A DNA stretch of 10,026 nt. Origin: Candidatus Colwelliibacteriota bacterium (GTDB lineage Bacteria; Patescibacteriota; Minisyncoccia; UBA6257; Colwellbacteraceae). A model generated the notes under the pieces. That model did no database searches. It worked only from the letters and a program-made list of their open reading frames with translations, and was not told the DNA's origin. The stretch covers positions 1 through 10,026 of the forward strand of contig JACOTQ010000033.1 in assembly GCA_016178255.1 (NCBI GenBank), written 5' to 3'. This document shows positions 1 to 4,328 of this stretch, piece by piece (the stretch's first letter is position 1; the number at the start of each line of letters is the position of its first letter). The translations under genes were made by a program, and so were the position numbers.

Positions 1-261
1 AATTATTATGGTTTGAGGTCAGATTTGTCAGTGAAAAAGTTGATGCCTGGACAGAGAGTGCTTTTCGTATCGAGCCGTGATGACGCGAGGCAGAACCCGG
101 GGAATGTCGAGCAAAACGAGGAACTCTTCAATCTTGTTCCCGAGGGAGTCCAAAAAGAACTTATTATCTATGAACACGCTGGCCATGGAACGACCATGCT
201 TGAAAGTACTGAAAAACCAGACTTGATGGAAACAATAACTCGCTTTATTCAAAATGGATAA
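1..261 (+). CDS. alpha/beta hydrolase, C-terminal part (cut by window start)
   Basis: The frame is open from base 1, so this is the 3' end of a longer gene; an internal TTG at 13 is not a believable start. The visible ~86 residues look like the C-terminal end of an alpha/beta hydrolase: a beta strand followed by 'FVSSRDD', which fits the strand carrying the catalytic acid, and then 'EHAGHGTTML', which fits the catalytic histidine loop, followed by a final helix. The nucleophile serine and oxyanion region lie outside the window, so the substrate cannot be stated. The stop codon overlaps the GtrA-family gene by 8 nt, suggesting co-transcription and translational coupling. Family assignment is good; specific function is unknown. 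Confidence 0.75.
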   Translation, partial: NYYGLRSDLSVKKLMPGQRVLFVSSRDDARQNPGNVEQNEELFNLVPEGVQKELIIYEHAGHGTTMLESTEKPDLMETITRFIQNG

Positions 262-679
262 CAAAATTATTGCGCAACTTGGGAAATTTATTGGAGTCGG
301 CTTGGTAAACACCTTTGTGGACTTTGCGGTATTGAATTCTCTAATCTATGTGACTGGCGTCGAATCCGGCCGTTATTTATTGCTTTTGAATAGCATCTCT
401 TTTCTTGTAGCTGTGGCTAACAGCTATTTCATGAATAAGTACTGGACTTTTAACGCGGACAATGGCGGCATGGGCGTTCAGGCGTACAAATTTTTAACTG
501 TTAGCCTCGTTGGCGCGGCCATAAACAGCGGTTTTGTCTACGGAATCACGACTTACATCACCCCTCCATTCGAATCCATTGGACCGATTTCTTGGGTAAA
601 CATGGCTAAAGTTGTGGCTACTGGCGCTTCTTTAATTTGGAACTTCTTAGGTTATAAATTTATAGTTTTCAGAAAATAA
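254..679 (+). CDS. GtrA-family membrane protein
   Basis: This 141-residue protein has four predicted membrane segments (roughly residues 8-33, 40-60, 77-98 and 113-135), the normal size and topology for the GtrA family. Family hallmarks are visible: 'GVGLVNTFVDFAVLN' in helix 1, 'NSYFMNKYWTF' after helix 2, and 'WNFLGYKFIVFRK' at the C-terminus. Known GtrA-like proteins are linked to polyprenyl-phosphate-linked sugars and cell-surface glycan synthesis, often as flippases or partners of a glycosyltransferase; that role is inferred here. The ATG overlaps the upstream hydrolase stop (ATGGATAA), with no Shine-Dalgarno, so translation is probably coupled. The gene is followed within 7 nt by a strong promoter for the next unit. 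Confidence 0.9.
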   Translation: MDNKIIAQLGKFIGVGLVNTFVDFAVLNSLIYVTGVESGRYLLLLNSISFLVAVANSYFMNKYWTFNADNGGMGVQAYKFLTVSLVGAAINSGFVYGITTYITPPFESIGPISWVNMAKVVATGASLIWNFLGYKFIVFRK

Positions 680-685
680 ACATAG

Positions 686-714
686 TTGACTTTTATAAAA
701 ATCAAAGCTATAAT
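686..714 (+). promoter_or_regulatory. strong sigma70-type promoter
   Basis: TTGACT at 686-691 (5 of 6 to TTGACA) and TATAAT at 709-714 (6 of 6) are separated by exactly 17 bp. Transcription should start near 721. It is the best consensus promoter in the window, lies immediately after the GtrA stop codon, and the first thing it transcribes is a non-coding stretch ending in an intrinsic terminator. Confidence 0.85.
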
Positions 715-720
715 TGTGCG

Positions 721-820
721 CAGAATGAGTGTTGAGTAGTCCTCGGCGACGATATCGACCAAGGATTATCCTTCATTATTTGTTGGTTTAAGTCCCTTCT
801 TCGGAGGGGATTTAAATTTT
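721..820 (+). ncRNA. candidate small RNA or attenuated leader upstream of pgk
   Basis: Between a consensus promoter and a classic intrinsic terminator lies about 100 nt without a convincing ORF (the only ATG, at 725, gives a 4-codon frame, MSVE). The RNA can fold a hairpin at 739-766: CCT/AGG and GG/CC around one C-A mismatch, then CGA/TCG with a CGATA loop. A short alternative hairpin, AAGGA-TTA-TCCTT (761-773), would compete with it. The terminator hairpin follows at 787-816. I do not recognise a known family: no tmRNA, 6S, SRP or common riboswitch core is apparent. It may be a free small RNA, or a leader whose read-through reaches pgk, although pgk has its own -10 box. Confidence 0.5.
787..820 (+). 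terminator. intrinsic terminator with UUCG tetraloop
   Basis: TTTAAGTCCCTTC (787-799) pairs with GAGGGGATTTAAA (804-816), 13 bp including two G-U pairs, across a cUUCGg tetraloop (800-803). TTTT follows directly (817-820), then AATTT. It would end the transcript started near 721, about 33 nt before pgk. Confidence 0.85.
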
Positions 821-840
821 AATTTGAGCCTACTATAGTT

Positions 841-846
841 TATACT
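841..846 (+). promoter_or_regulatory. -10 box of pgk, close to the start codon
   Basis: TATACT lies 6 nt before the GTG start of pgk, so a transcript started from it would begin at or next to the start codon. No good -35 hexamer is visible at 16-18 bp upstream. The upstream terminator makes a separate pgk promoter likely, but this exact box is an inference. Confidence 0.45.
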
Positions 847-852
847 TAAACA

Positions 853-1923
853 GTGATAACTTATTTATTAAGGACTAATTTAGATATCGAGGACAAAAAG
901 CCTCAAAATTCTTTGCGCTTGAGGTCGGCCGCCTCAACCATTAAGCTCTTAAGCAAGAAAAATAATAAATTAGTTATTTTAAGTCATTTTGGCCGGCCTG
1001 TTGGCAATGACCCTGATTTCAGCCTTAAGCGTTTTAAAAAGTCATTGGAGGGCAAAATCAAGAAGAGAATAGTTTTTATACCAGGTCACAACTTTTCGAA
1101 TATAAAGAGGATTATTCTAAAAGCTCCGCTGGGAACTCTTTTCCTTCTCGAAAATTTAAGGTTTTTAAAAGGCGAAACAAAAAATGACTATAAGTTGTCA
1201 AAATCTCTCGCCGATTTGGGAAACAGGTATGTAAACGACGATTTTGCGACAAGTCACCGGTCCAATGCCTCCAATGTCGGAATTACGAAATTTCTGCCGA
1301 GCGTTCCGGGGCCAACTATTAAAAATGAGATAAGAAACTTAAAACAAATTTTGGAAAATCCACGAAAGCCGCTTGTCCTCATTCTGGGAGGCATAAAAAT
1401 GGCAGATAAAATCGGCGTTATAGACAATCTTCTTAGCAAGACTGACTATGTTTTACTGGGCGGCGGTTCGGCCAATACGGTTCTCAAGGCCCGAGGGGTC
1501 AATGTTGGAAAGTCGGCTTTCGATGCTAAAGTAGTTAAATCCATAGGCAGACTTTGTAAAAATAAAAAAATAATTACCCCGATTGATTTTAAAAAATCAG
1601 GCGGCAAAATTTTAGATATGGGCCATAAAACATTGGCCGGTTATACTGCCATTATAAAGTCCGCGAGAACCGTTATCTGGGGCGGGCCGTTGGGCCAGTT
1701 TGAAAACAGAGAGTTTTCTTCGGGTTCTTACGGCGTAGCTCGCGCTATCGCTAAATCACGCGCTTTCTCTATTGTTGGAGGCGGTGAAACCGTGGAAATC
1801 ATTACTCACTTGGGCTTAGAGAAAAAAATCAGCTTTCTTTCGACTGGCGGGGGAGCGATGCTTGATTATCTTGCCGGCCTTAAGCTCCCCGCGTTAGTCG
1901 CTCTAAAATTACAAAGAAAATGA
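853..1923 (+). CDS. pgk: phosphoglycerate kinase, short and divergent
   Basis: Transfers phosphate between 1,3-bisphosphoglycerate and ADP in glycolysis, in the cytosol. At 356 residues it is shorter than the usual ~390-400, mainly at the N-terminus. Conserved elements appear in order: Arg22 (yeast Arg38), SHFGRP with Arg48, LLENLRF with Arg103, SHR with Arg136, LGGIKMADKI with Lys182, GGGSANTVLK, IWGGPLGQFE, GGGET (309-313) and STGGGA (330-335). All substrate-binding arginines therefore survive. Unusual points: the normal RVDFNVP becomes RTNLD, swapping the Asp and Asn positions and losing the VP, and the nucleotide-site GGGD is GGGE. The GTG start is forced by an in-frame TAA at 847. It has no Shine-Dalgarno and a -10 box 6 nt upstream. 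Confidence 0.93.
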   Translation: MITYLLRTNLDIEDKKPQNSLRLRSAASTIKLLSKKNNKLVILSHFGRPVGNDPDFSLKRFKKSLEGKIKKRIVFIPGHNFSNIKRIILKAPLGTLFLLENLRFLKGETKNDYKLSKSLADLGNRYVNDDFATSHRSNASNVGITKFLPSVPGPTIKNEIRNLKQILENPRKPLVLILGGIKMADKIGVIDNLLSKTDYVLLGGGSANTVLKARGVNVGKSAFDAKVVKSIGRLCKNKKIITPIDFKKSGGKILDMGHKTLAGYTAIIKSARTVIWGGPLGQFENREFSSGSYGVARAIAKSRAFSIVGGGETVEIITHLGLEKKISFLSTGGGAMLDYLAGLKLPALVALKLQRK

Positions 1924-1925
1924 AA

Positions 1926-1963
1926 CAGTATACTATATCACCGATCGGACATATAGTATACTG
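1926..1963 (+). repeat. perfect 13-bp inverted repeat between pgk and rnhA
   Basis: CAGTATACTATAT (1926-1938) and ATATAGTATACTG (1951-1963) are exact reverse complements around a 12-nt loop whose core, CCGATCGG (1941-1948), is itself palindromic. There is no T-run, so it is not a standard intrinsic terminator. It begins 3 nt after the pgk stop and ends 8 nt before the putative rnhA -10 box. It could be a 3' stabilising hairpin, an operator, or a dispersed palindromic element; the sequence does not decide. Confidence 0.8.
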
Positions 1964-1970
1964 AGACGAA

Positions 1971-1976
1971 GATAAT
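1971..1976 (+). promoter_or_regulatory. -10 box of the RNase HI gene
   Basis: GATAAT (5 of 6 to TATAAT) ends 5 nt before the ATG at 1982, again placing the expected transcript start at the start codon. No clear -35 is visible; the 17-bp position falls at the edge of the preceding inverted repeat. Read-through from pgk is the alternative. Confidence 0.4.
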
Positions 1977-1981
1977 ATAAA

Positions 1982-2413
1982 ATGGGGGATTCAAAATCAA
2001 TAATTATTCATACCGACGGCGGCGCGAGGGGGAATCCGGGCCCGGCCGCTATTGGAGTTGTAATTGAGTTGCCTCACGGCTCCACTAAAGAATACGGAGA
2101 GCGCATAGGCAACACAACTAATAATGTCGCCGAGTATAAAGCCGTTATATTCGCCCTTAAGAAATCGAAACAGCTTGTCGGGAAAAATAAAGCCAAAAAC
2201 GCCGAGGTTGTTGTTAAAACTGACAGTGAACTTCTGTGTAGGCAGTTGAACGGAATTTATAAGATTAAAGATAAGAATCTTGGCTTGCTTTTTATTGAGA
2301 TTTGGAATCTTTTGCAAGACTTTAAGAGTGTAATTTTTACCCACGTTCCAAGGGAGTTAAATAGAGAAGCTGACGCCATGGTTAACAGGGCATTAGATAG
2401 CCTTGACATATAG
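1982..2413 (+). CDS. rnhA: ribonuclease HI family protein
   Basis: A 143-residue RNase H fold protein, the normal size for stand-alone RNase HI, which cuts the RNA strand of RNA-DNA hybrids with two metal ions. The four catalytic acids are in place: Asp12 in 'HTDGGARGNPG', Glu51 in 'NNVAEYKA', Asp81 in 'KTDSELL' and Asp131 in 'NREADAMVN'. The GGARGNPGPAAIG segment is typical of the bacterial/archaeal RNase HI subgroup without the basic handle loop. The ATG at 1982 is the only sensible start and has no Shine-Dalgarno; a -10 box ends 5 nt before it. A role in Okazaki primer or R-loop removal follows from the family. The next gene is 151 nt downstream. Confidence 0.92.
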   Translation: MGDSKSIIIHTDGGARGNPGPAAIGVVIELPHGSTKEYGERIGNTTNNVAEYKAVIFALKKSKQLVGKNKAKNAEVVVKTDSELLCRQLNGIYKIKDKNLGLLFIEIWNLLQDFKSVIFTHVPRELNREADAMVNRALDSLDI

Positions 2414-2448
2414 ACTGTTTTATTGTACACTTAAATTAACCTGATTTT

Positions 2449-2478
2449 TTGGCTGACTGAAAAACCAGGCCATATAAA
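2449..2478 (+). promoter_or_regulatory. possible promoter for the small membrane protein
   Basis: TTGGCT (2449-2454, 4 of 6) and TATAAA (2473-2478, 5 of 6) are 18 bp apart. Transcription would start near 2485 and give a leader of about 80 nt containing the 2508-2552 stem. A CCTG/CAGG plus TTTTT/AAAAA hairpin (about 2440-2468) overlaps the -35 and may be a weak terminator for the RNase HI gene. Confidence 0.4.
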
Positions 2479-2507
2479 AGGTCGAATTATCCATTTCTAA
2501 GCGCTGA

Positions 2508-2552
2508 TTCGGCTAATTTTCAGACTAGTTTCGTGTTTGAGTACTAGCCGAA
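2508..2552 (+). promoter_or_regulatory. structured 5' leader upstream of the small membrane protein
   Basis: TTCGGCTA (2508-2515) pairs exactly with TAGCCGAA (2545-2552). Inside it, a symmetric 4x4 internal loop leads to a second stem, TCAGAC (2520-2525) with GTTTGA (2535-2540, one G-U), closed by a 9-nt loop. A competing pairing, CTAGT (2525-2529) with ACTAG (2543-2547), would break both stems, so the leader could switch between two forms. It ends 12 nt before the ATG. I do not recognise a known riboswitch family. Confidence 0.45.
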
Positions 2553-2564
2553 CGGGTTCTTTAT

Positions 2565-2813
2565 ATGGAAAGAATGTTCACGGCAAAGAGAAGTCGCGAT
2601 ATTGCCTTCTTTCTGGTTGGCGGTATTATCTTCTTTTTCCTCCGCCCCACGATCATTGGGTTGATTGGGGCAAAGCTCTTTAGCGCTTTGACGAGCGGTC
2701 AAGGCGCGCTCCCTGTTCTTTTATTCGCAGCCGCTCTCGCGTTTATCGCGATTGTTGGTTACGCCCAGACGAAGACGACTAGGACGTTTCAGCCACAGCC
2801 ACGTCAACAGTAG
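2565..2813 (+). CDS. small two-helix membrane protein, function unknown
   Basis: The 82-residue product has a short basic N-terminus (MERMFTAKRSRD), a long hydrophobic segment at about 13-37 with a mid-helix Arg-Pro, a Gly/Ser turn, a second hydrophobic segment at about 48-66, and a polar Gln/Pro/Thr-rich tail. That predicts a hairpin membrane protein with both ends on the same, probably cytoplasmic, side. I do not recognise the family. Support for it being a real gene comes from its membrane-protein composition, the structured leader in front and the terminator pair behind, which make it a single-gene unit. The start is uncertain: ATG 2565 or ATG 2574, neither with a good Shine-Dalgarno. Confidence 0.7.
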   Translation: MERMFTAKRSRDIAFFLVGGIIFFFLRPTIIGLIGAKLFSALTSGQGALPVLLFAAALAFIAIVGYAQTKTTRTFQPQPRQQ

Positions 2814-2820
2814 TCTTCTA

Positions 2821-2837
2821 GAGACCTAAGAGGTCTC
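2821..2837 (+). repeat. short perfect hairpin after the small membrane protein
   Basis: GAGACC (2821-2826) and GGTCTC (2832-2837) form a 6-bp stem with a 5-nt TAAGA loop, 7 nt after the stop codon and just before the terminator. It has no T-run. It could be a 3' stabiliser or assist the downstream terminator. Confidence 0.5.
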
Positions 2838-2844
2838 ACAGAAT

Positions 2845-2884
2845 AAGGCGGCGGTTCTCCGGAACTTGCCGCCTTTATCTTTTT
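2845..2884 (+). terminator. intrinsic terminator of the small membrane protein gene
   Basis: AAGGCGGC (2845-2852) pairs with GCCGCCTT (2868-2875), with an inner GTTC/GAAC stem (2854-2857, 2862-2865), followed by TATCTTTTT. The right arm also carries the likely -35 of rnpB. Confidence 0.85.
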
Positions 2885-2894
2885 ATGCTAAAAT
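2866..2894 (+). promoter_or_regulatory. rnpB promoter with extended -10, overlapping the upstream terminator
   Basis: TTGCCG (2866-2871) lies 17 bp before TAAAAT (2889-2894), which is preceded by TGC, an extended -10 (TGnTAAAAT). The expected start at about 2901 coincides with the 5' strand of RNase P RNA helix P1 (2902-2909), which independently supports this promoter. Confidence 0.75.
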
Positions 2895-2900
2895 TAAACT

Positions 2901-3372
2901 TGGCAATTCAGATAATAGCTTTAATTTACTTTCCAAAAATTCAGCCATTACAGCTCTTTATATTATTTTGGAAGGCTAAATCAAAGAGGAAAGTCCGGAC
3001 ACCCGCCAATTTTGTCCGCCGCAGGCGGATACAAAATCGGCAAAAGTAGCGGCTAACAGCCGTCGCGGGTAACCGTAGAGGTGCGAACAGAAACGTCTTG
3101 GTTCGAAAGGACCCGGAAGACCCTATCCTAAGCTAGAAGGTCTATCTCCGCTATAAGGATAAGAAAGCGGAGGTGAAACGACTAAATCCTTACTGGGTGC
3201 AAGGCCGTACTCAACGCTACCTTTGGAAGTTTACCCTTTCGAAGCTCTGGCGAAGGAGGGTGCCGCATAGCCACGATAGAAATTGAAGGGCTTGAGCCTG
3301 CGAGTAATCAATGGCCCAGATAAATTATTATCACCAACAAATTTGGTACAGAATCCGGCTTACGAATTGCCT
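2901..3372 (+). ncRNA. rnpB: RNase P RNA (M1-like, class A features)
   Basis: Catalytic RNA that matures tRNA 5' ends. The universal core is clear: GAGGAAAGTCCGG (2986-2998), GGGTGCAAGGCC (3195-3206), GCTTGAGCCTGCGAG (about 3290-3304) and ACAGAATCCGGCTTAC (3348-3363). P4 pairs CCGGA (2995-2999) with TCCGG (3354-3358), a compensatory change from the E. coli CCGGG/CCCGG. The ends come from base pairing: P1 is GGCAATTC (2902-2909) with GAATTGCC (3364-3371), P2 is GATAATA (2911-2917) with TATTATC (3326-3332), and P3 is a near-perfect ~20-bp stem (2919-2938 with 2966-2986). At about 470 nt it is longer than the usual 350-400, owing to long P3 and a hairpin extension at 3006-3040. Ends are predicted to within a few nt. 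Confidence 0.95.
3015..3029 (+). repeat. GC-rich palindrome inside rnpB
   Basis: TCCGCC-GCA-GGCGGA is a perfect 6-bp palindrome with a 3-nt loop. It sits at the tip of a longer stem, ATTTTGT (3009-3015) with ACAAAAT (3031-3037), inside the CCCGC/GCGGG (3002-3006, 3065-3069) helix. Its shape matches the palindrome at 8917-8931 (6-bp arms, TGC/GCA centre), suggesting a dispersed palindromic repeat. Confidence 0.6.
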
Positions 3373-3414
3373 AAAATAAAACAGTCCCGTATTTGTACGG
3401 GACTGTTTTATTTT
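3373..3414. terminator. 19-bp perfect bidirectional terminator
   Basis: The arms at 3373-3391 and 3396-3414 are exact reverse complements (core ACAGTCCCGTA / TACGGGACTGT) around a 4-nt TTTG loop, with A-rich and T-rich flanks on both sides. On the plus strand it ends rnpB; on the minus strand it ends the nuclease gene, whose TAA stop (3413-3415) overlaps the outer edge of the stem. Confidence 0.93.
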
Positions 3415-4225
3415 AGAATCCTAAACCGCCTTGAGGGTTTATTTGGCGGTTGTTATTGGTTTTCTTTTCGCCGGGAGATTCAAGGCGAGCGTAAAAGTAT
3501 GCACAGTAATCACAACTTTCCGAATAATCCGGCGGAGTATCTTTTTGAAGCGCGTTCTTAATATTTGAGAGAGTCTTTTCAATCCATGAATCATTGCCCG
3601 TGTAAGGAATAATTTTTACGTCAAACTCAAGTTTTCCGTCAAAAGCTTCGAGGTCGGTTTTCCCGTTTACGTATACGAAGTATCCGATATCGGAAACTTC
3701 AAAGTTATTTCTGCGGAAAAGCCACTGATAAACTTCTATCTGACGTTTGTAACCAATTTGCCAATCCGCGTCAATGTTAACCTCGCTATTTTTGGCAGTC
3801 GCCTTGTAATCAACAATTATCAACTTATCATCAGAGTCAATCCAGACATCATCGATGCCTCCCTTAACGCGCAAATTGGTTTCTTTATGAAGGTATTCAA
3901 TCCCGCGTCTTAATGAATCTCGCCAAATTTCAATATCTTCATGCTTGAAAGGCACCGCGTCGATTCCGTAATGTCTCATCAGCGGATGAGCAACGCCTTT
4001 AGCTCTGTATATGTCAAATTCTTTTTTAAGCAAAGCGTCAACCGCAGCGTTTAAAGAAAATGGGAACCCCGGAGGTCTTCCAATACCTAACCGCCGGTCA
4101 AAATAAAAACATCTCGGGCACTCAAGGAATAGGTCAATTTTTGAACGGCTTACCGGAAAAGGCTCTCTGCTTAACGGGTCAAAAAGGGTCCGTGGTTTCT
4201 TAAAGGGATTATAATATTGAGACAT
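3413..4225 (-). CDS. PD-(D/E)XK nuclease family protein (RecB/Cas4-like)
   Basis: The 270-residue protein shows the RecB-type nuclease core: 'GGIDDVW' (Asp125/126), then 'IIVDYKAT' with Asp139 and Lys141 as the D-x-K pair, and a Q-x-x-x-Y motif in 'RQIEVYQW' (Gln162, Tyr166). Cysteine pairs occur near both ends, C36-P-R-C39 and C238-D-Y-C241, which could hold an iron-sulfur cluster or zinc; Cas4 and AddB use four cysteines similarly but split 1+3. DNA-end processing or repair is inferred. No helicase partner or CRISPR array is in the window. The ATG is 2 nt after the mature tRNA-Gln 3' end, so any Shine-Dalgarno would lie inside the tRNA. N-terminal 'SRSKIDLFLECPRCFY' fits a family start, so I keep this ATG. 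Confidence 0.88.
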   Translation of the reverse strand: MSQYYNPFKKPRTLFDPLSREPFPVSRSKIDLFLECPRCFYFDRRLGIGRPPGFPFSLNAAVDALLKKEFDIYRAKGVAHPLMRHYGIDAVPFKHEDIEIWRDSLRRGIEYLHKETNLRVKGGIDDVWIDSDDKLIIVDYKATAKNSEVNIDADWQIGYKRQIEVYQWLFRRNNFEVSDIGYFVYVNGKTDLEAFDGKLEFDVKIIPYTGNDSWIEKTLSNIKNALQKDTPPDYSESCDYCAYFYARLESPGEKKTNNNRQINPQGGLGF

Positions 4226-4227
4226 TG

Positions 4228-4298
4228 CTGCCGGGCAGGGGCTCGAACCCCGATACCATGCTCCAGAGGCATGTGTCCTACCATTAGACGACCCGGCA
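4228..4298 (-). tRNA. trnQ: tRNA-Gln (anticodon CUG)
   Basis: On the minus strand, acceptor strand UGCCGGG (4298-4292) pairs with CCCGGCA (4235-4229), leaving G73 as discriminator. The U1-A72 pair and G73 match glutamine identity. The anticodon stem CAUGC/GCAUG encloses CUCUGGA, giving anticodon CUG (4266-4264) for codon CAG. The T arm has a 5-bp stem and UUCGAGC loop; the D arm is GUC/GAC. The 3' CCA is not encoded: G73 is followed by CAA, where the last A already belongs to the next gene's ATG. CCA must be added by a nucleotidyltransferase after RNase Z cleavage. Confidence 0.95.
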
Positions 4299-4307
4299 AT
4301 TTAATAA

Positions 4308-4313
4308 ATTTTA
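4308..4313 (-). promoter_or_regulatory. possible -10 of the tRNA-Gln/nuclease unit
   Basis: TAAAAT on the minus strand, placing the transcript start about 2-3 nt before the mature tRNA 5' end. No good -35 is seen. It lies back-to-back with the pilB -10 (4317-4322) in a 30-nt gap. Confidence 0.4.
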
Positions 4314-4322
4314 TGGTAAAAT
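4314..4322 (+). promoter_or_regulatory. extended -10 promoter of the pilus operon
   Basis: TGGTAAAAT is an extended -10 (TGn plus TAAAAT) of the same form as the rnpB promoter. It ends 6 nt before the pilB ATG at 4329, so the transcript would start at or within 1-2 nt of the start codon. Confidence 0.6.
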
Positions 4323-4328
4323 ACTAAC

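Noticed and set aside
725..739. Five-codon ORF (MSVE stop) at the start of the candidate small RNA
   Set aside because: Considered as a leader peptide for attenuation, but it has no Shine-Dalgarno and no run of regulatory codons.
1926..1963. Inverted repeat as a standard intrinsic terminator of pgk
   Set aside because: No T-run after the stem and an AT-rich stem, so it is listed as an inverted repeat of unknown role.
1997..2344. 115-codon minus-strand ORF opposite the RNase HI gene
   Set aside because: The plus strand encodes RNase HI with all four catalytic acids; the antisense frame is a by-product of its codons.
2961..2989. CTCTTT/AAAGAG pairing and TTATTTT...AAAATAA as P1/P3 of rnpB
   Set aside because: First tried to place the RNA 5' end at about 2961; the GGCAATTC/GAATTGCC P1, the GATAATA/TATTATC P2 and the ~20-bp P3 explain the ends much better.
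3015..3029. Short palindromes as part of a CRISPR array
   Set aside because: Only single copies at 3015 and 8917, without regular spacing or spacers; no cas genes, and the nuclease alone is not evidence for CRISPR.
3283..3561. 92-codon plus-strand ORF
   Set aside because: It runs through the 3' part of rnpB, the 19-bp terminator and the antisense of the nuclease gene; its protein has no family features.
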